Shown here in pieces: positions 1-10,174 of a DNA stretch of 64,000 nucleotides; the first letter of the stretch is position 1, and each line of letters opens with the position of its first letter. Location: positions 2,603,001 through 2,667,000 of the forward strand of contig NZ_CP014616.1 of assembly GCF_001590685.1 (NCBI RefSeq), written 5' to 3'. Below the pieces are notes generated by a model. That model worked only from the letters and a program-made list of their open reading frames with translations, did no database searches and was not told where the DNA came from. Both the position numbers and the translations under genes were made by a program. The stretch is from Sporosarcina psychrophila (lineage in GTDB: Bacteria; Bacillota; Bacilli; Bacillales_A; Planococcaceae).

Positions 1-957
1 ATGTGTACGTAGCGCAAGTGACTTTGGATTTTTCGGTTCAAACGTCTGCATCATTTGCGCCCACATTTTCCGTGCCGCGCGCATTTTGGCAACTTCCATG
101 AAGTAATTCATGCCTACCGCCCAGAAAAACGATAGTCTAGGTGCGAATGAATCGATATCAATGCCTGCTTTCAAACCTGTCCTGACATATTCAAGACCAT
201 CCGCAAGTGTATAGGCAAGCTCGATATCCGCCGTTGCGCCCGCTTCTTGCATATGATAGCCAGAAATTGAAATCGAGTTAAATTTCGGCATTTTAGTGGA
301 TGTGTAATCAAAAATATCCGCAATGATTTTCATCGACATTTCTGGCGGGAAAATATACGTATTTCTCACCATATACTCCTTCAATATATCATTTTGGATG
401 GTACCAGCAAGTTTTTCAGGTGACACTCCCTGTTCTTCAGCCGCAACGATGTAAAACGCCATAATTGGCAATACCGCGCCGTTCATTGTCATAGATACTG
501 ACATCTGATCGAGCGGAATACCATCAAATAGGATTTTCATATCCTCTACCGAATCAATAGCAACGCCTGCTTTTCCGACATCCCCAGTCACACGTGGATG
601 ATCAGAGTCATAGCCGCGGTGAGTCGCAAGGTCGAATGCGACAGATAATCCTTTTTGCCCCATTGCCAAATTTCGGCGGTAAAAGGCATTGCTTTCCTCA
701 GCAGTTGAGAATCCGGCGTATTGACGGACTGTCCACGGTCTAGAAACGAACATTGTCGGATAGGGACCCCTAGTATTTGGTGCGATGCCAGGTAAATCAG
801 TCAAATGGGATAGGTTCTCCGTGTCTTTACCGGTATAGAGCGTTTTAACATCGATACCTTCATTTGTTCTAAAAAGTTGCCCTGACTGGGTTACTGTTTT
901 TGCCGAACTGCTAGCAATCTGCCGCAAGTCTACTTTGTTGAAATCAGGCTTGTTCAT
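1..957 (-). CDS. mcmB: methylmalonyl-CoA mutase large subunit, partial
   Basis: Adenosylcobalamin-dependent subunit that interconverts methylmalonyl-CoA and succinyl-CoA, feeding propionyl-CoA from valine, isoleucine and odd-chain acids into the TCA cycle. Only the first 319 codons lie in the window; the frame stays open to position 1, so the C-terminal part of the barrel and the B12 domain are outside. Visible family segments include [20 protein letters not shown] near residue 90, [12 protein letters not shown], and the [20 protein letters not shown] stretch near residue 290. The ATG at 957 overlaps the mcmA stop by 14 bases, so the two subunits are translationally coupled. Family assignment is firm. 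Confidence 0.93.
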   Translation of the reverse strand, partial: MNKPDFNKVDLRQIASSSAKTVTQSGQLFRTNEGIDVKTLYTGKDTENLSHLTDLPGIAPNTRGPYPTMFVSRPWTVRQYAGFSTAEESNAFYRRNLAMGQKGLSVAFDLATHRGYDSDHPRVTGDVGKAGVAIDSVEDMKILFDGIPLDQMSVSMTMNGAVLPIMAFYIVAAEEQGVSPEKLAGTIQNDILKEYMVRNTYIFPPEMSMKIIADIFDYTSTKMPKFNSISISGYHMQEAGATADIELAYTLADGLEYVRTGLKAGIDIDSFAPRLSFFWAVGMNYFMEVAKMRAARKMWAQMMQTFEPKNPKSLALRTH

Positions 958-2626
958 CAGACGCAGCCCCTTCCAATTTGTCGTTGATAGCTATTAGTTT
1001 TCCTACTTTATCTTGACCCGCATAGATGAAGCCATTTAGACCGGCATTAAGCCATGTTTCTGACAGTGCAGAATCGTACTTTCCTGCCACATCCAAGACA
1101 AGTCCTTCTGGGCGTCCTGCCAGCAATTGTTCCATTATCGTTTCAGTTAGGCTGGATGCTGCACAAACAATTGCATAATCCGGCTTGTCATCCGCAAGCC
1201 ATGTAACAGCTTGTTGTGCATTATCGAATGTTGGACCCCATTCAGCGCGCATACCACCTGTCGCTAAAAAGCCGCCGACAAAATCTGCACGTGGTTTGAA
1301 ATCTTTTAACTCGCCGAACGTCAACAATGCAATTCGCGTCGCACTATCTGTTTGCAGTGCAGCTAGTTTTTCGAAAGGTTCTGCAAGACGTCCTTCAAAT
1401 TGAATGCCATCCCAATCAGTAAAGTTCGTATCCGTCAATTCAGCGTAAACATTTGTACCAATCAACGACTGTTTCCCTTTCGAAACATCGCCCCTACGTT
1501 GCTCAAGTAATTTCCCGAACTTGTCACTGGCAATGAATGCATCATAGCCGCCTGTAGACTGTATTTCCAAAAAGAGTGTCCATGATTTATCAACAAGTTC
1601 AGACGTCAAGGTTTCCATGAAATAAGAACCGCCTGCAGGATCAATTACTTTATCGGAATGAGTTTCTTCTTTAATAACAAGTTGGATATTTCGTGCCATA
1701 CGTACAGAACTGCTTGTCGGTCCAGTAATAATATTGTGTGGGTGAACTGTAATAACGTCAGCGCCGCCAAGAACTGCGGCGAATGTTTCATTGCCTGCAC
1801 GCAAGACGTTGACATACGGATCTAGTTTTGAGTAAGAACGCAACGATGTTATTGCAATGATTGGTACATATGGAGCTTCAGCTACCCCATACGCAGAACT
1901 GAATGCTTGCCAAAGAACACGAAACGCACGGAACTTTGAAATTTCCATAAAGAAATGCGTATCAACTGCAAATCGAACAAAAAAGTCATCGGCAAAATCA
2001 CTAAAATTGTCCACTTTTGAAGCTTGATCCGCTGCATATGCGAGGACTAATGCAAGTTCATTCACTGCATCCGCGCCTTTGTGATGTGCAACCCACATAT
2101 CCGCGCTAGCTGTCCGGACGTTTGTGTATCCTGCTGGAAGAGTCCAACCAGAGACCGAAATTGCCCCGTTAACGGAGGAACGATCCATTTCTGGGACAAG
2201 GGAAAACGCTTTCAGAAATGAGTTATCATGCTTCATATTTGTAATGAAAATCGGATATTGCTTCATAAGTTGGGCGATTTCAGCGAGAGAAGACTCTTCC
2301 CAGTGAAGTGTTTTTGCCCCATCGCAAACAATCGCTTCATTGCCACGTTCAATCGAACTTTTCAGGTCAGCGACGAACTGTTGTCCATCCGTAGCATATG
2401 GTTGCTGTGCAACAATCCAGCCTGTCTCTTTTTTTGCCGCACGAATTAGCTGTGCACGTTTCGCAAGACTTTCCTGCGTATATAATGGCTGAAGGTCAAT
2501 CCCTTCAATCGTTTTCGTGATAAGCGAATCGAAAGGCTTTCCTTTCAATGACTGGACAGCGACTTCTTTCCATTGTTCAAATCCCGCTTTATCGAATGTT
2601 GTTGTTTGCATGTTATGTATGGTCAT
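944..2626 (-). CDS. mcmA: methylmalonyl-CoA mutase small subunit
   Basis: Non-catalytic partner of McmB in the heterodimeric mutase, 560 residues. The barrel part carries [20 protein letters not shown] near residue 155 and the [14 protein letters not shown] segment near residue 235. The C-terminal Rossmann-like domain (about residues 430-560) lacks the DxHxxG cobalamin motif, as expected for the small subunit. The frame is open to a TTG ten codons upstream, but AGGAGGG lies inside that extension and serves the ATG at 2626. It is first of a two-gene unit with mcmB, separated from the bkd genes by a terminator, which ties it functionally to branched-chain acid breakdown. Confidence 0.92.
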   Translation of the reverse strand: MTIHNMQTTTFDKAGFEQWKEVAVQSLKGKPFDSLITKTIEGIDLQPLYTQESLAKRAQLIRAAKKETGWIVAQQPYATDGQQFVADLKSSIERGNEAIVCDGAKTLHWEESSLAEIAQLMKQYPIFITNMKHDNSFLKAFSLVPEMDRSSVNGAISVSGWTLPAGYTNVRTASADMWVAHHKGADAVNELALVLAYAADQASKVDNFSDFADDFFVRFAVDTHFFMEISKFRAFRVLWQAFSSAYGVAEAPYVPIIAITSLRSYSKLDPYVNVLRAGNETFAAVLGGADVITVHPHNIITGPTSSSVRMARNIQLVIKEETHSDKVIDPAGGSYFMETLTSELVDKSWTLFLEIQSTGGYDAFIASDKFGKLLEQRRGDVSKGKQSLIGTNVYAELTDTNFTDWDGIQFEGRLAEPFEKLAALQTDSATRIALLTFGELKDFKPRADFVGGFLATGGMRAEWGPTFDNAQQAVTWLADDKPDYAIVCAASSLTETIMEQLLAGRPEGLVLDVAGKYDSALSETWLNAGLNGFIYAGQDKVGKLIAINDKLEGAASDEQA

Positions 2627-2702
2627 ATTTTGCGCTTCCCTCCTCAAAATAATCAATCTATTACTAGTTTACCCGAGTAACGCTTTTGTTGAAAGATAAA
2701 AT

Positions 2703-2737
2703 AAACCCCAGCGCTATATTTTACGGCACTGGGGTTT
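2703..2737 (-). terminator. terminator after bkdB
   Basis: Nine-base arms (AAACCCCAG / CTGGGGTTT) around a 17-base loop, followed on the minus strand by a T-rich stretch. It lies 11 bases past the bkdB stop and separates the bkd operon from mcmA-mcmB. Confidence 0.8.
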
Positions 2738-2747
2738 ACAATTTTGA

Positions 2748-4067
2748 TCAGTAAATGGATGTATTTTCTGCAGTTACGTTTTCGAGTATCGCTTTCACTC
2801 TTGCGAGGAATTGTCCGCAAACAAGACCGTCAAGAACGCGGTGATCGAGTGATAGACATAAGTTCACCATATCACGCACACCGATCATGCCGCCGTCCAT
2901 CACAACAGGACGTTTAACGATTGATTCGACTTGTAGTATTGCTGCTTGCGGGTGGTTGATGATACCCATTGACTGAACAGAACCGAATGAGCCGGTATTA
3001 TTCACTGTGAATGTACCACCTTGCATTTCGGATGATTTCAGTTTACCTGAACGCACTTTACCTGCAAGCTCCTGAATATCACGCCCAATGCCTTTGATTG
3101 TTTTTTCATCAGCATTATTGATGACTGGAACGTAAAGGGAATCTTCCGTCGCCACTGCGATGGAAATATTGATATCTTTTTTCTGAATGATTTTGTCGCC
3201 GGCCCACATTGAGTTCATCATAGGGAATTCTTTCAATGCTTGAGATACTGCTTTCACGAAGAATGCGAAGTATGTCAGGTTGAAGCCTTCCTTCTTTTTG
3301 AAATCATTTTTCAAGGAATCGCGGTATTGAACAAGACTCGTAACATCGACTTCAATCATCATCCATGCGTGTGGCGCTTCGTGTTTTGAGCGCAGCATAT
3401 TGCTAGCAATGGCACGACGCACGCCTGTAACAGGGATTTCGATATCGCCTACTGCAACAGGTACATTGGCTGGCTCCGCTGCTTTCGGTGCAGGTGCCGT
3501 CTGTGTAACCGACGTTGGAGCTGCCGTTTCTACAACAGGCGCTTCAGTAGTTACTGCTGCTGCTGTAGGAATGTTGCCACTCTCGATTATAGCAAGCAAA
3601 TCTTTACGCGTGATGCGTCCTTCTTTCCCTGAACCTTCCACAAGTGACAAATCAATGCCGTTATCCTGTGATAGACGAAGTACTGCAGGAGAATAGCGTC
3701 CTGCTGCCGTTCCTTTTTCACGATTCAAAGATGAAGCCGGTTTTTGAGAACCTGCAGCAGGCATTTCGTTTGCAGGTTCTGCCTTAGCTGGTACCGCTTC
3801 TACTGCGACTTCCGCAACTCCTCCACCTTCAGTTTCAATCGTACAAACAAGGGCTCCAACTGCAAGCGTCTCTCCCTCCTGTGCGATCAATTCCTTGATG
3901 ACACCTGTAAATGAAGAAGGTACTTCTGCTGTTACTTTGTCTGTATTAACTTCTGCAAGTGAATCATATTTGTTAACTGTATCGCCCGGTTTGACAAGCC
4001 ATTTCTCGATTGTGCCTTCTGTCACACTTTCACCGAGTTGTGGCATTAAAATATTTTCAATAGCCAA
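2748..4067 (-). CDS. bkdB: branched-chain 2-oxoacid dehydrogenase E2
   Basis: Dihydrolipoamide acyltransferase core of the branched-chain 2-oxoacid dehydrogenase complex, cytoplasmic, 439 residues. It has an N-terminal lipoyl domain (residues 1-75, lipoylated lysine K44 in NTDKVTAEVPS), a Pro/Ala/Glu-rich linker, a peripheral subunit-binding domain (about 120-155, SPAVLRLSQDNGIDL), a second linker, and the catalytic domain ending with the active-site motif SLDHRVLDGL. The start is TTG at 4067, eight bases after AAGGAGG. It is the last gene of the bkd run. The specificity for branched-chain rather than pyruvate substrates is inferred from the neighbours buk, bcd and ptb. Confidence 0.95.
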   Translation of the reverse strand: MAIENILMPQLGESVTEGTIEKWLVKPGDTVNKYDSLAEVNTDKVTAEVPSSFTGVIKELIAQEGETLAVGALVCTIETEGGGVAEVAVEAVPAKAEPANEMPAAGSQKPASSLNREKGTAAGRYSPAVLRLSQDNGIDLSLVEGSGKEGRITRKDLLAIIESGNIPTAAAVTTEAPVVETAAPTSVTQTAPAPKAAEPANVPVAVGDIEIPVTGVRRAIASNMLRSKHEAPHAWMMIEVDVTSLVQYRDSLKNDFKKKEGFNLTYFAFFVKAVSQALKEFPMMNSMWAGDKIIQKKDINISIAVATEDSLYVPVINNADEKTIKGIGRDIQELAGKVRSGKLKSSEMQGGTFTVNNTGSFGSVQSMGIINHPQAAILQVESIVKRPVVMDGGMIGVRDMVNLCLSLDHRVLDGLVCGQFLARVKAILENVTAENTSIY

Positions 4068-4087
4068 TTGATTGACCTCCTTCCCGA

Positions 4088-5071
4088 TTAAAATTCTGCG
4101 AGTTCACGCGCTGCCTTCTCTACTTTGTCTGGATTGACCATGAAGAATTTCTCCATTGTCGGTGCATATGGCATCGCTGGAATATCTGGTCCAGCAAGAC
4201 GTTTAATTGGCGCATCAAGTTCAAACAGGCAGTTTTCAGCAATTATTGCTGCAACTTCTCCCATAATGCTTCCTTCTTTATTATCTTCAGTAACTAAGAG
4301 GACTTTCCCTGTTTTCGAAGCTGCTTCAATGATTGCTTCTTGGTCAAGTGGATAGACAGTCCGAAGGTCAAGGATATGAGTAGAAATTCCATCTTCTGCA
4401 AGACGTTCAGCGGCTTGTAATGCAAAATGGACACATAGTCCGTAAGTGATGATTGTAATATCATCGCCCTCACGTTTAACATCTGCTTTGCCAATTGGCA
4501 ATACGTAGTCATCTAAAGGCACTTCGCCTTTAATTAAACGATAAGCGCGTTTATGTTCAAAGAATAATACTGGATCTTCATCGCGGATTGCCGCTTTAAG
4601 AAGCCCTTTTGCATCATATGGCGTTGACGGTATAACGATTTTTAATCCCGGTGTGCTTGCGAACATCGACTCGACAGATTGCGAGTGATACAGCGCCCCG
4701 TGGATACCGCCTCCGAATGGTGCACGAATAACAATTGGACAAGACCAGTCGTTATTCGAACGGTAACGAATTTTTGCTGCTTCCGAAACAATTTGGTTCA
4801 CAGCCGGCATGATGAAATCAGCAAACTGCATTTCAGCAATCGGACGTAACCCGTACATTGCTGCACCAATTCCGACACCTGCAATTGCAGATTCCGCAAG
4901 CGGTGTATCAAGTGCGCGGTATTCTCCGAATTGATCGTAAAGACCTGCCGTAGCCTTAAAGACTCCACCTTTACGTCCAACGTCTTCTCCGAGAACGAAA
5001 ACGCGGTCGTCTCGTTCCATTTCTTCTTTCATTGCAAGTGTGATTGCATCGATATAAGACATAACAGCCAT
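4088..5071 (-). CDS. bkdAB: branched-chain 2-oxoacid dehydrogenase E1 beta
   Basis: Beta subunit of the thiamine-diphosphate E1 component, 327 residues. It has the N-terminal pyrimidine-binding domain (FVLGEDVGRKGGVFKAT near residue 25; HSQSVESMFASTPGLKI near residue 128) and the C-terminal transketolase-like domain (ILDLRTVYPLDQEAI near residue 235; TEDNKEGSIMGEVAA). The start codon overlaps the bkdAA stop as TAATG, so the alpha and beta subunits are translationally coupled. A second in-frame ATG lies three codons later. Length is usual for the family. Confidence 0.95.
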   Translation of the reverse strand: MAVMSYIDAITLAMKEEMERDDRVFVLGEDVGRKGGVFKATAGLYDQFGEYRALDTPLAESAIAGVGIGAAMYGLRPIAEMQFADFIMPAVNQIVSEAAKIRYRSNNDWSCPIVIRAPFGGGIHGALYHSQSVESMFASTPGLKIVIPSTPYDAKGLLKAAIRDEDPVLFFEHKRAYRLIKGEVPLDDYVLPIGKADVKREGDDITIITYGLCVHFALQAAERLAEDGISTHILDLRTVYPLDQEAIIEAASKTGKVLLVTEDNKEGSIMGEVAAIIAENCLFELDAPIKRLAGPDIPAMPYAPTMEKFFMVNPDKVEKAARELAEF

Positions 5072-6078
5072 TATTCGTTCCCCCCATCTTCAGCATACAC
5101 ATGGAGCATCGCAGATTCAGGTTCAGCGTACGCAGCGCTTTCCGCATAATCGGTCGCTTCGTTCACTTCTTTCATGATGCGTTCTTCCATTTCTTTTTCA
5201 AGTTCATCAGTTAGTGCGCCTACTTCTTTCAAATAAGCTGCGAACATTGGAATCGGGTCAAGTTTCTTTTCATTTTCAAGCTCTTCTGCATCACGGTATT
5301 GGCGTTGATCATCATCTGAAGAGTGAGCCGTCAATCGGTAACAGATTGTCTCTACAAGACTTGGACCTTCTCCACGTCGTGCACGATCTGCTGCTTCTTT
5401 GACCACTTTGTATACTTCAAGTGGGTCTGTTCCATCAACTGTAACACCCGGCATTCCGTAACCGATTGCACGGTCGGAAACATTAACACAGCCAAGTTGT
5501 TTTTCAACAGGAACTGAAATTGCATATTTATTATTTTCAACCATGATAACAGTCGGTAATTTATGGACACCTGCAAAGTTCATGCCTTCGTGGAAATCTC
5601 CTTGGTTAGATGAACCTTCCCCAAGTGTAACGAAAGTAATGAAATCTTCCTTCTTCATCTTCGCCGCAAGAGCTACCCCAACTGCGTGCGGTAGTTGCGT
5701 CGTAACAGGAGATGATCCTGTCAAAATACGATTTTTGCGCTGACCGAAGTGACCAGGCATTTGACGACCACCTGAGTTCGGATCTTCTGCTTTTGCGAAT
5801 GCGGACAGCATCAAATCTTGCGGAGTCATTCCAAAATGTAGAACAACGCCCATATCCCGATAGTATGGTGCAATCCAGTCTTTATCTTTATCAAGAGCGA
5901 AAGCTGCTCCAACTTGTGCTGCTTCCTGCCCCTGACATGAAATAACGAATGGAATCTTTCCGGCACGGTTAAGGAGCCACATACGTTCATCAATACGACG
6001 AGCCATTAACATCGTTTCAAAAATTTGCAGTGCATCTTCATTTGTTAAACCTAGTTCTTCATGACGCGTTTTTGCCAT
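5071..6078 (-). CDS. bkdAA: branched-chain 2-oxoacid dehydrogenase E1 alpha
   Basis: Alpha subunit of E1, which decarboxylates the branched-chain 2-oxoacids made by leucine dehydrogenase and reductively acylates the BkdB lipoyl arm. Its 335 residues contain the thiamine-diphosphate motif, starting GEGSSNQGDFHEGMNFAGVH near residue 153 and ending at VENNKYAIS. The phosphorylation-loop region (ETICYRLTAHSSDDDQRQYR near residue 245) is also conserved. It lies 60 bases after lpdV and overlaps bkdAB by one base. Start ATG at 6078. Confidence 0.95.
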   Translation of the reverse strand: MAKTRHEELGLTNEDALQIFETMLMARRIDERMWLLNRAGKIPFVISCQGQEAAQVGAAFALDKDKDWIAPYYRDMGVVLHFGMTPQDLMLSAFAKAEDPNSGGRQMPGHFGQRKNRILTGSSPVTTQLPHAVGVALAAKMKKEDFITFVTLGEGSSNQGDFHEGMNFAGVHKLPTVIMVENNKYAISVPVEKQLGCVNVSDRAIGYGMPGVTVDGTDPLEVYKVVKEAADRARRGEGPSLVETICYRLTAHSSDDDQRQYRDAEELENEKKLDPIPMFAAYLKEVGALTDELEKEMEERIMKEVNEATDYAESAAYAEPESAMLHVYAEDGGNE

Positions 6079-6138
6079 TTCTAAAATCCCCCTTCTATGG
6101 TTCGCAGTCTTGTGTCTTAGACTAATTGAGACTCTTTT

Positions 6139-7566
6139 TTACATATGAATTGCTTTGCCATCTACGGCTAAAGCGGCTTCGCCCATTACTTCAGAAAGCG
6201 ATGGATGTGGATGAATCGTGCTTGCCACTTCCCACGGCGTCGCATCGAGCACCATCGCGAGTCCTGCTTCGGATATCAAATCAGTCACGTGTGCACCTAT
6301 CATATGAACACCTAGAATATCGTCTGTCTTTTTATCGGCAATGATTTTTACAAAACCATCCGAATTTCCATTGACAAGTGCTTTTCCGATGGCCATAAAC
6401 GGGAATTTCCCGACTTTGACATCAAAGCCCTGTTCTTTCGCTTGCTTCTCTGTTATGCCGACGCTTGACGCTTCGGGACTAGAATAAATGCAACGCGATA
6501 TTTTTGTATAATCAATCGCTTCATTTTTTAGACCTGCAATATGTTCAACAGCCGCAATTCCTTCGTGAGAAGCAACATGCGCTAGTTGCAGCCCGCCAAT
6601 AACATCACCAATTGCATAAATATGATGTTCTTTTGTTTGAAATGTTGGTCTTGTTTTAATATAACCATTGATGATTTCAATTTCCGTATTGTCCAGACCA
6701 ATTCCTTCGACATTTGCTTGACGACCGACAGAAACAAGCATTTTTTCAGCTGTGAACGCCGTCGTTTCGCCATTCATTTCCGCAGAAATTGTGACAGTTC
6801 CTTCTTTTTTAACGAGGGTTTCTGGGAGAACTTTCGCACTTGTCACAAAAGTGATTCCTTTTTTCGTCAATAGCTTTTTCATTTCTTTCGAGATGTCATC
6901 GTCTTCAGTCGGAATAATTCGATCTGCATATTCGAGAACAGTGACTTCGACACCGAAATCATTGAGCATAGAAGCCCATTCTATACCGATGACTCCACCA
7001 CCAACGATGATAATCGACTTAGGAAGTGCTTCCATAGAAAGCGCCCCATCAGAAGACATGACTTGATTTTCATCAATTTCCAAACCGGGTAATGTACGTG
7101 GTCTAGATCCTGTTGCGATAATCAGGTTTTTCAAGATGAGCATTTCGTTTTCGTCACCATTGTTCATTTCAACCGAAATAGTACCCGGCATTGGCGAAAA
7201 GATTGATGGTCCAAGCATTCTGCCAAGTCCATCAAATACGTCGATTTTCCCTTTTTTCATTAGGGCAGTCACGCCAGCATGTAGCTGTTTAACGATACCG
7301 TCTTTTCGTGCTTGTACACGACTGAAATCCAGTGATACGTCTTTTGTATTTACCCCAAACTCTGCAGCCTGATTTTTTGCCATATCGAATACTTCAGCAC
7401 TTTTTAACAATGCTTTACTCGGGATACACCCTTTGTGCAAGCATGTGCCGCCTAGTTTCCCTTTTTCAACAAGTGCTGTTTTCAGTCCCAATTGAGCGGC
7501 GCGAATCGCAGCGACATAGCCACCCGTTCCGCCTCCTAAAATAACTACATCATATTCCCTCGCCAT
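6139..7566 (-). CDS. lpdV: dihydrolipoamide dehydrogenase (E3)
   Basis: FAD- and NAD-dependent enzyme that reoxidises the dihydrolipoyl arm of BkdB, 475 residues. It has an N-terminal GGGTGGYVAA dinucleotide fold, the redox-active disulfide C42/C47 (GGTCLHKGC), a central NAD fold (IIVGGGVIGIEWASM near residue 175), the second FAD motif (IYAIGDVIGG near residue 310) and the C-terminal HPHPSLSEVMGEA catalytic His-Glu pair. It is co-linear with buk and bkdAA, which identifies it as the Bkd-dedicated E3 rather than the pyruvate dehydrogenase E3. Confidence 0.95.
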   Translation of the reverse strand: MAREYDVVILGGGTGGYVAAIRAAQLGLKTALVEKGKLGGTCLHKGCIPSKALLKSAEVFDMAKNQAAEFGVNTKDVSLDFSRVQARKDGIVKQLHAGVTALMKKGKIDVFDGLGRMLGPSIFSPMPGTISVEMNNGDENEMLILKNLIIATGSRPRTLPGLEIDENQVMSSDGALSMEALPKSIIIVGGGVIGIEWASMLNDFGVEVTVLEYADRIIPTEDDDISKEMKKLLTKKGITFVTSAKVLPETLVKKEGTVTISAEMNGETTAFTAEKMLVSVGRQANVEGIGLDNTEIEIINGYIKTRPTFQTKEHHIYAIGDVIGGLQLAHVASHEGIAAVEHIAGLKNEAIDYTKISRCIYSSPEASSVGITEKQAKEQGFDVKVGKFPFMAIGKALVNGNSDGFVKIIADKKTDDILGVHMIGAHVTDLISEAGLAMVLDATPWEVASTIHPHPSLSEVMGEAALAVDGKAIHM

Positions 7567-7594
7567 TATAGATGGCCTCCCTCACAACGACCCG

Positions 7595-8677
7595 TCAAGA
7601 CGGGTAGATTTTAGCTATTTCTTCACCAGTTAGAACGCGGAGTGCGCCTTCTGCAAGTGCTTGTAGTTCATCTTCTCCAGCATACACAACTATATCCGCT
7701 ATCCAGTCGATTCTGGATGTAATATCCTTCACAAATCCTTTGCCGTAAGCAAGGCCACCCGTAAGGATAATCGCATCCACTTGGCCGTGAAGGACAGCAG
7801 CCGCACTACCAATTTCCTTAGCAACTTGGTAGGCCATTGCCTCGTAAACTAGTTTTGCTTTTTCATCACCATCTTCAATTCGTTGTTCAACGCGAACAGC
7901 ATCGTTCGTTCCGAGATAGCCAACGAGACCACCTTGACCAACAAGTTTTTTCATTACTTCGTGACGGAAGTACTCTCCAGAAAAACATAGTTCGATGAGA
8001 TCCCCCGCAGGTACGGTTCCCGCACGTTCAGGGCTGAATGGTCCATCTCCGTGAAGTCCATTGTTTACATCAATTACTTTGCCGAATTCATGTACACCGA
8101 CAGTTATACCCCCGCCCATATGGGTGATAATCAACCGGAGTGTGTCGTATTTTTTACCGACTTGTTTTGCGTAGCGTCTTGCAACCGCTTTTTGGTTCAG
8201 CGCATGGAATATGGATTTTCGATTAATGGCCGAAAATCCAGAAATTCGCGCGATTGGTGCAAGTTCATCGACGACGACGGGGTCGACGATGAAAGCGGGA
8301 AGGTTTAGGCTGGTTGCGATTTCATGCGCAATTATGCCCCCGAGGTTCGATGCATGTTGACCTGAATAACCTGTTTTCAAGTCTTGTATCATCGCTTCGT
8401 TAACAGGGTAAGTACCACCTTCGATCGGACGGAGAAGCCCGCCCCGACCGCAAATGGCAGCTAGTGTAGTGATGTTAATGCCTTCTTTTTCAAGTGACTC
8501 AAGGATTGCCTCTTTACGAAAACTGTATTGATCGATGATGGAAGGGTACTGTGCAATTTCTTCTGAACTATGCCTCAACGTACTTTCCATCAGTTGACTT
8601 TCGCCTTCAAAGACACCTATTTTTGTTGATGTAGATCCTGGGTTAATAACTAGGATCCTATGGTGATTCTCATGCAC
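7595..8677 (-). CDS. buk: butyrate/branched-chain acyl kinase
   Basis: Acetokinase-family enzyme (360 residues) that makes ATP from acyl phosphates produced by Ptb, or activates short branched acids for fatty-acid priming. Visible motifs are the N-terminal phosphate loop [29 protein letters not shown] near residue 88, [17 protein letters not shown] near residue 190, and [13 protein letters not shown] near the C-terminus. The frame opens at ATG 8695, but AAGGAGG lies inside that extension and points to the GTG at 8677, seven bases downstream. It is separated from bcd by a dispersed repeat. Confidence 0.93.
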   Translation of the reverse strand: MHENHHRILVINPGSTSTKIGVFEGESQLMESTLRHSSEEIAQYPSIIDQYSFRKEAILESLEKEGINITTLAAICGRGGLLRPIEGGTYPVNEAMIQDLKTGYSGQHASNLGGIIAHEIATSLNLPAFIVDPVVVDELAPIARISGFSAINRKSIFHALNQKAVARRYAKQVGKKYDTLRLIITHMGGGITVGVHEFGKVIDVNNGLHGDGPFSPERAGTVPAGDLIELCFSGEYFRHEVMKKLVGQGGLVGYLGTNDAVRVEQRIEDGDEKAKLVYEAMAYQVAKEIGSAAAVLHGQVDAIILTGGLAYGKGFVKDITSRIDWIADIVVYAGEDELQALAEGALRVLTGEEIAKIYPS

Positions 8678-8722
8678 AATAGGTCCTCCTTCCATATCAA
8701 TGCAGCCTCTTCTTTTCTTTAT

Positions 8723-8862
8723 GTCTAGCTACTGCGACCAGACGCTCGGGTCATAAGATATCTGGGAGGGATTGAATTGCATCCCTCCTGTGCACGACAA
8801 AGAACGTCGTTTCGCCGGTCTAGCTTATGCCTGTCGCGTCTAAACAGGTCGCTTTCGCTTTT
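8723..8862 (-). repeat. dispersed structured repeat, copy R1
   Basis: About 140 bases between buk and bcd, read on the minus strand: an AAAAGCG..AGCG..CCTGTTTAG segment, a CGACAGGC segment, a short hairpin ACGACGttctttGTCGT, an inserted hairpin GGAGGGAT/ATCCCTCC, then CTTATGACCCGAG and a tail ending in CTAGAC. The order of blocks matches R2 (10012-10169); the GGAGGGATGCA and ATGACCC blocks also occur in R3 (30741-30930). It is non-coding and falls inside the ptb-bcd-buk gene run, so it may act as an attenuator or processing site. Confidence 0.75.
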
Positions 8863-8867
8863 CTTTA

Positions 8868-9962
8868 TTAGCGTCTTGAAAGTACGCTTTTTTCGTTTTG
8901 TAGGAATGTGCTTCTAGTATTGGCAACACGTGCAATACGCTCTTCCGCCATGCGGTCAGCTGCAACATACGTTGGAATATTATCACGTTTTGAGATTGCG
9001 AAAATTTTCCCGATTACGTCATAGATTCCTTCTACGCGTTTAAGTGCACGTTCACGGTTATAACCATCAAGCTCATCTGCAACGTTGATAACGCCGCCCG
9101 AGTTGATAACGTAGTCAGGTGCGTAAACAATACCCATTTCATGGATTAAATCGCCGTGACGCGTTTCTTTCAATTGATTGTTAGCAGATCCTGCAATAAC
9201 TTTTGCTTTCAATTGCGGAATCGTCTCATCGTTTATGATTGCACCTAGTGCACATGGTGCGAAGATATCTGCTTCTTGAGAGTAAATTTCATTGATGCCG
9301 ACTGCTGTTGCACCGAATGCATCAACTGCACGCTGAACTGCTTCTTCGTTGATATCCGTGATGATTAGTTTTGCACCTTCTTCGTGCAAATACTCACAAA
9401 GTGCATAAGCAACGTTTCCGACACCTTGTACCGCTACTGTTTTGCCCGCTAGCGAGTCGTCTCCAAATGCTTCTTTTGCTGCTGCCTTCATACCGTAATA
9501 AATACCATAAGCAGTAACAGGCGAAGGATTACCAGATGAACCCGCTCCAGCAGAAGTACCTGTAACATAATCTGTTTCAAGATTAATTAAATCCATATCC
9601 GCTTCAGTTGTTCCTACATCTTCTGCAGTAATATATCGACCGTTCAAACCTTCAATATAACGACCGAAAGCACGGAACATTTCATCGTTTTTGTCTGTTT
9701 TTGGATTTCCTATAATAACTGTTTTTCCGCCACCAAGATTCAATCCAGCAGCTGCGTTTTTGTAAGTCATACCGCGCGCAAGGCGAAGTGCGTCTTCAAT
9801 TGCTTCTTCTTCACTTGCATACGTCCACATACGTGTTCCACCAAGCGCCGGGCCGAGTGTCGTATCATGAATAGCGATGATCGCTTTTAGTCCTGAAGCT
9901 TTATCCTGACAAATAACAAGTTGTTCATAATCCTGATGTTCCATATATTTGAAAATTTCCAT
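8868..9962 (-). CDS. bcd: leucine dehydrogenase
   Basis: NAD-dependent oxidative deamination of leucine, valine and isoleucine to the 2-oxoacids used by the Bkd complex, 364 residues. It has the glycine-rich substrate site GGTRMWTY near residue 42, the catalytic-lysine region [20 protein letters not shown] near residues 66-85, and the C-terminal Rossmann fold ([19 protein letters not shown] near residue 185). The end of the family, [15 protein letters not shown], is present. AGGAGG precedes ATG 9962. The gene is bracketed by repeats R1 and R2, so its transcription may be partly uncoupled from ptb and buk. Confidence 0.95.
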   Translation of the reverse strand: MEIFKYMEHQDYEQLVICQDKASGLKAIIAIHDTTLGPALGGTRMWTYASEEEAIEDALRLARGMTYKNAAAGLNLGGGKTVIIGNPKTDKNDEMFRAFGRYIEGLNGRYITAEDVGTTEADMDLINLETDYVTGTSAGAGSSGNPSPVTAYGIYYGMKAAAKEAFGDDSLAGKTVAVQGVGNVAYALCEYLHEEGAKLIITDINEEAVQRAVDAFGATAVGINEIYSQEADIFAPCALGAIINDETIPQLKAKVIAGSANNQLKETRHGDLIHEMGIVYAPDYVINSGGVINVADELDGYNRERALKRVEGIYDVIGKIFAISKRDNIPTYVAADRMAEERIARVANTRSTFLQNEKSVLSRR

Positions 9963-10011
9963 TGTAAATTCCTCCTAAGGGTATCGTTCATTTTTATTTT
10001 TAAGAAACTAA

Positions 10012-10169
10012 AAATCTCGTACTGTGGATAATTTATTCAATAGAGTGTTCACGTCTAGACTCCAGCGCCTAGTGACTCGGGTCATAAGTTGGTCAAGCTG
10101 TGCGGCAAAGAACGCCGCTTCGCCAGCCTGTCTTATGCCTGTCGCCTCTGAACAGGCGCTTACGCTTTT
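10012..10169 (-). repeat. dispersed structured repeat, copy R2
   Basis: About 160 bases between bcd and ptb. On the minus strand it has AAAAGCGTAAGCGCCTGTTC, AGGCGACAGGC, a hairpin GCGGCGttctttGCCGC, CTTATGACCCGAG, TAGGCGCTGGAGTCTAGACG, a 23-base spacer and TCCACAGTACGAGATTT. The last two blocks recur exactly, with the same 23-base spacing, in R3 near accB; the preceding blocks recur in R1. No coding potential is seen. This is a member of an intergenic repeat family. Confidence 0.8.
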
Positions 10170-10174
10170 GTTTT

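Noticed and set aside
944..957. Overlap of mcmA stop and mcmB start as possible frameshift
   Set aside because: Both frames are complete and typical; a 14-base overlap with coupled translation is common for these subunits.
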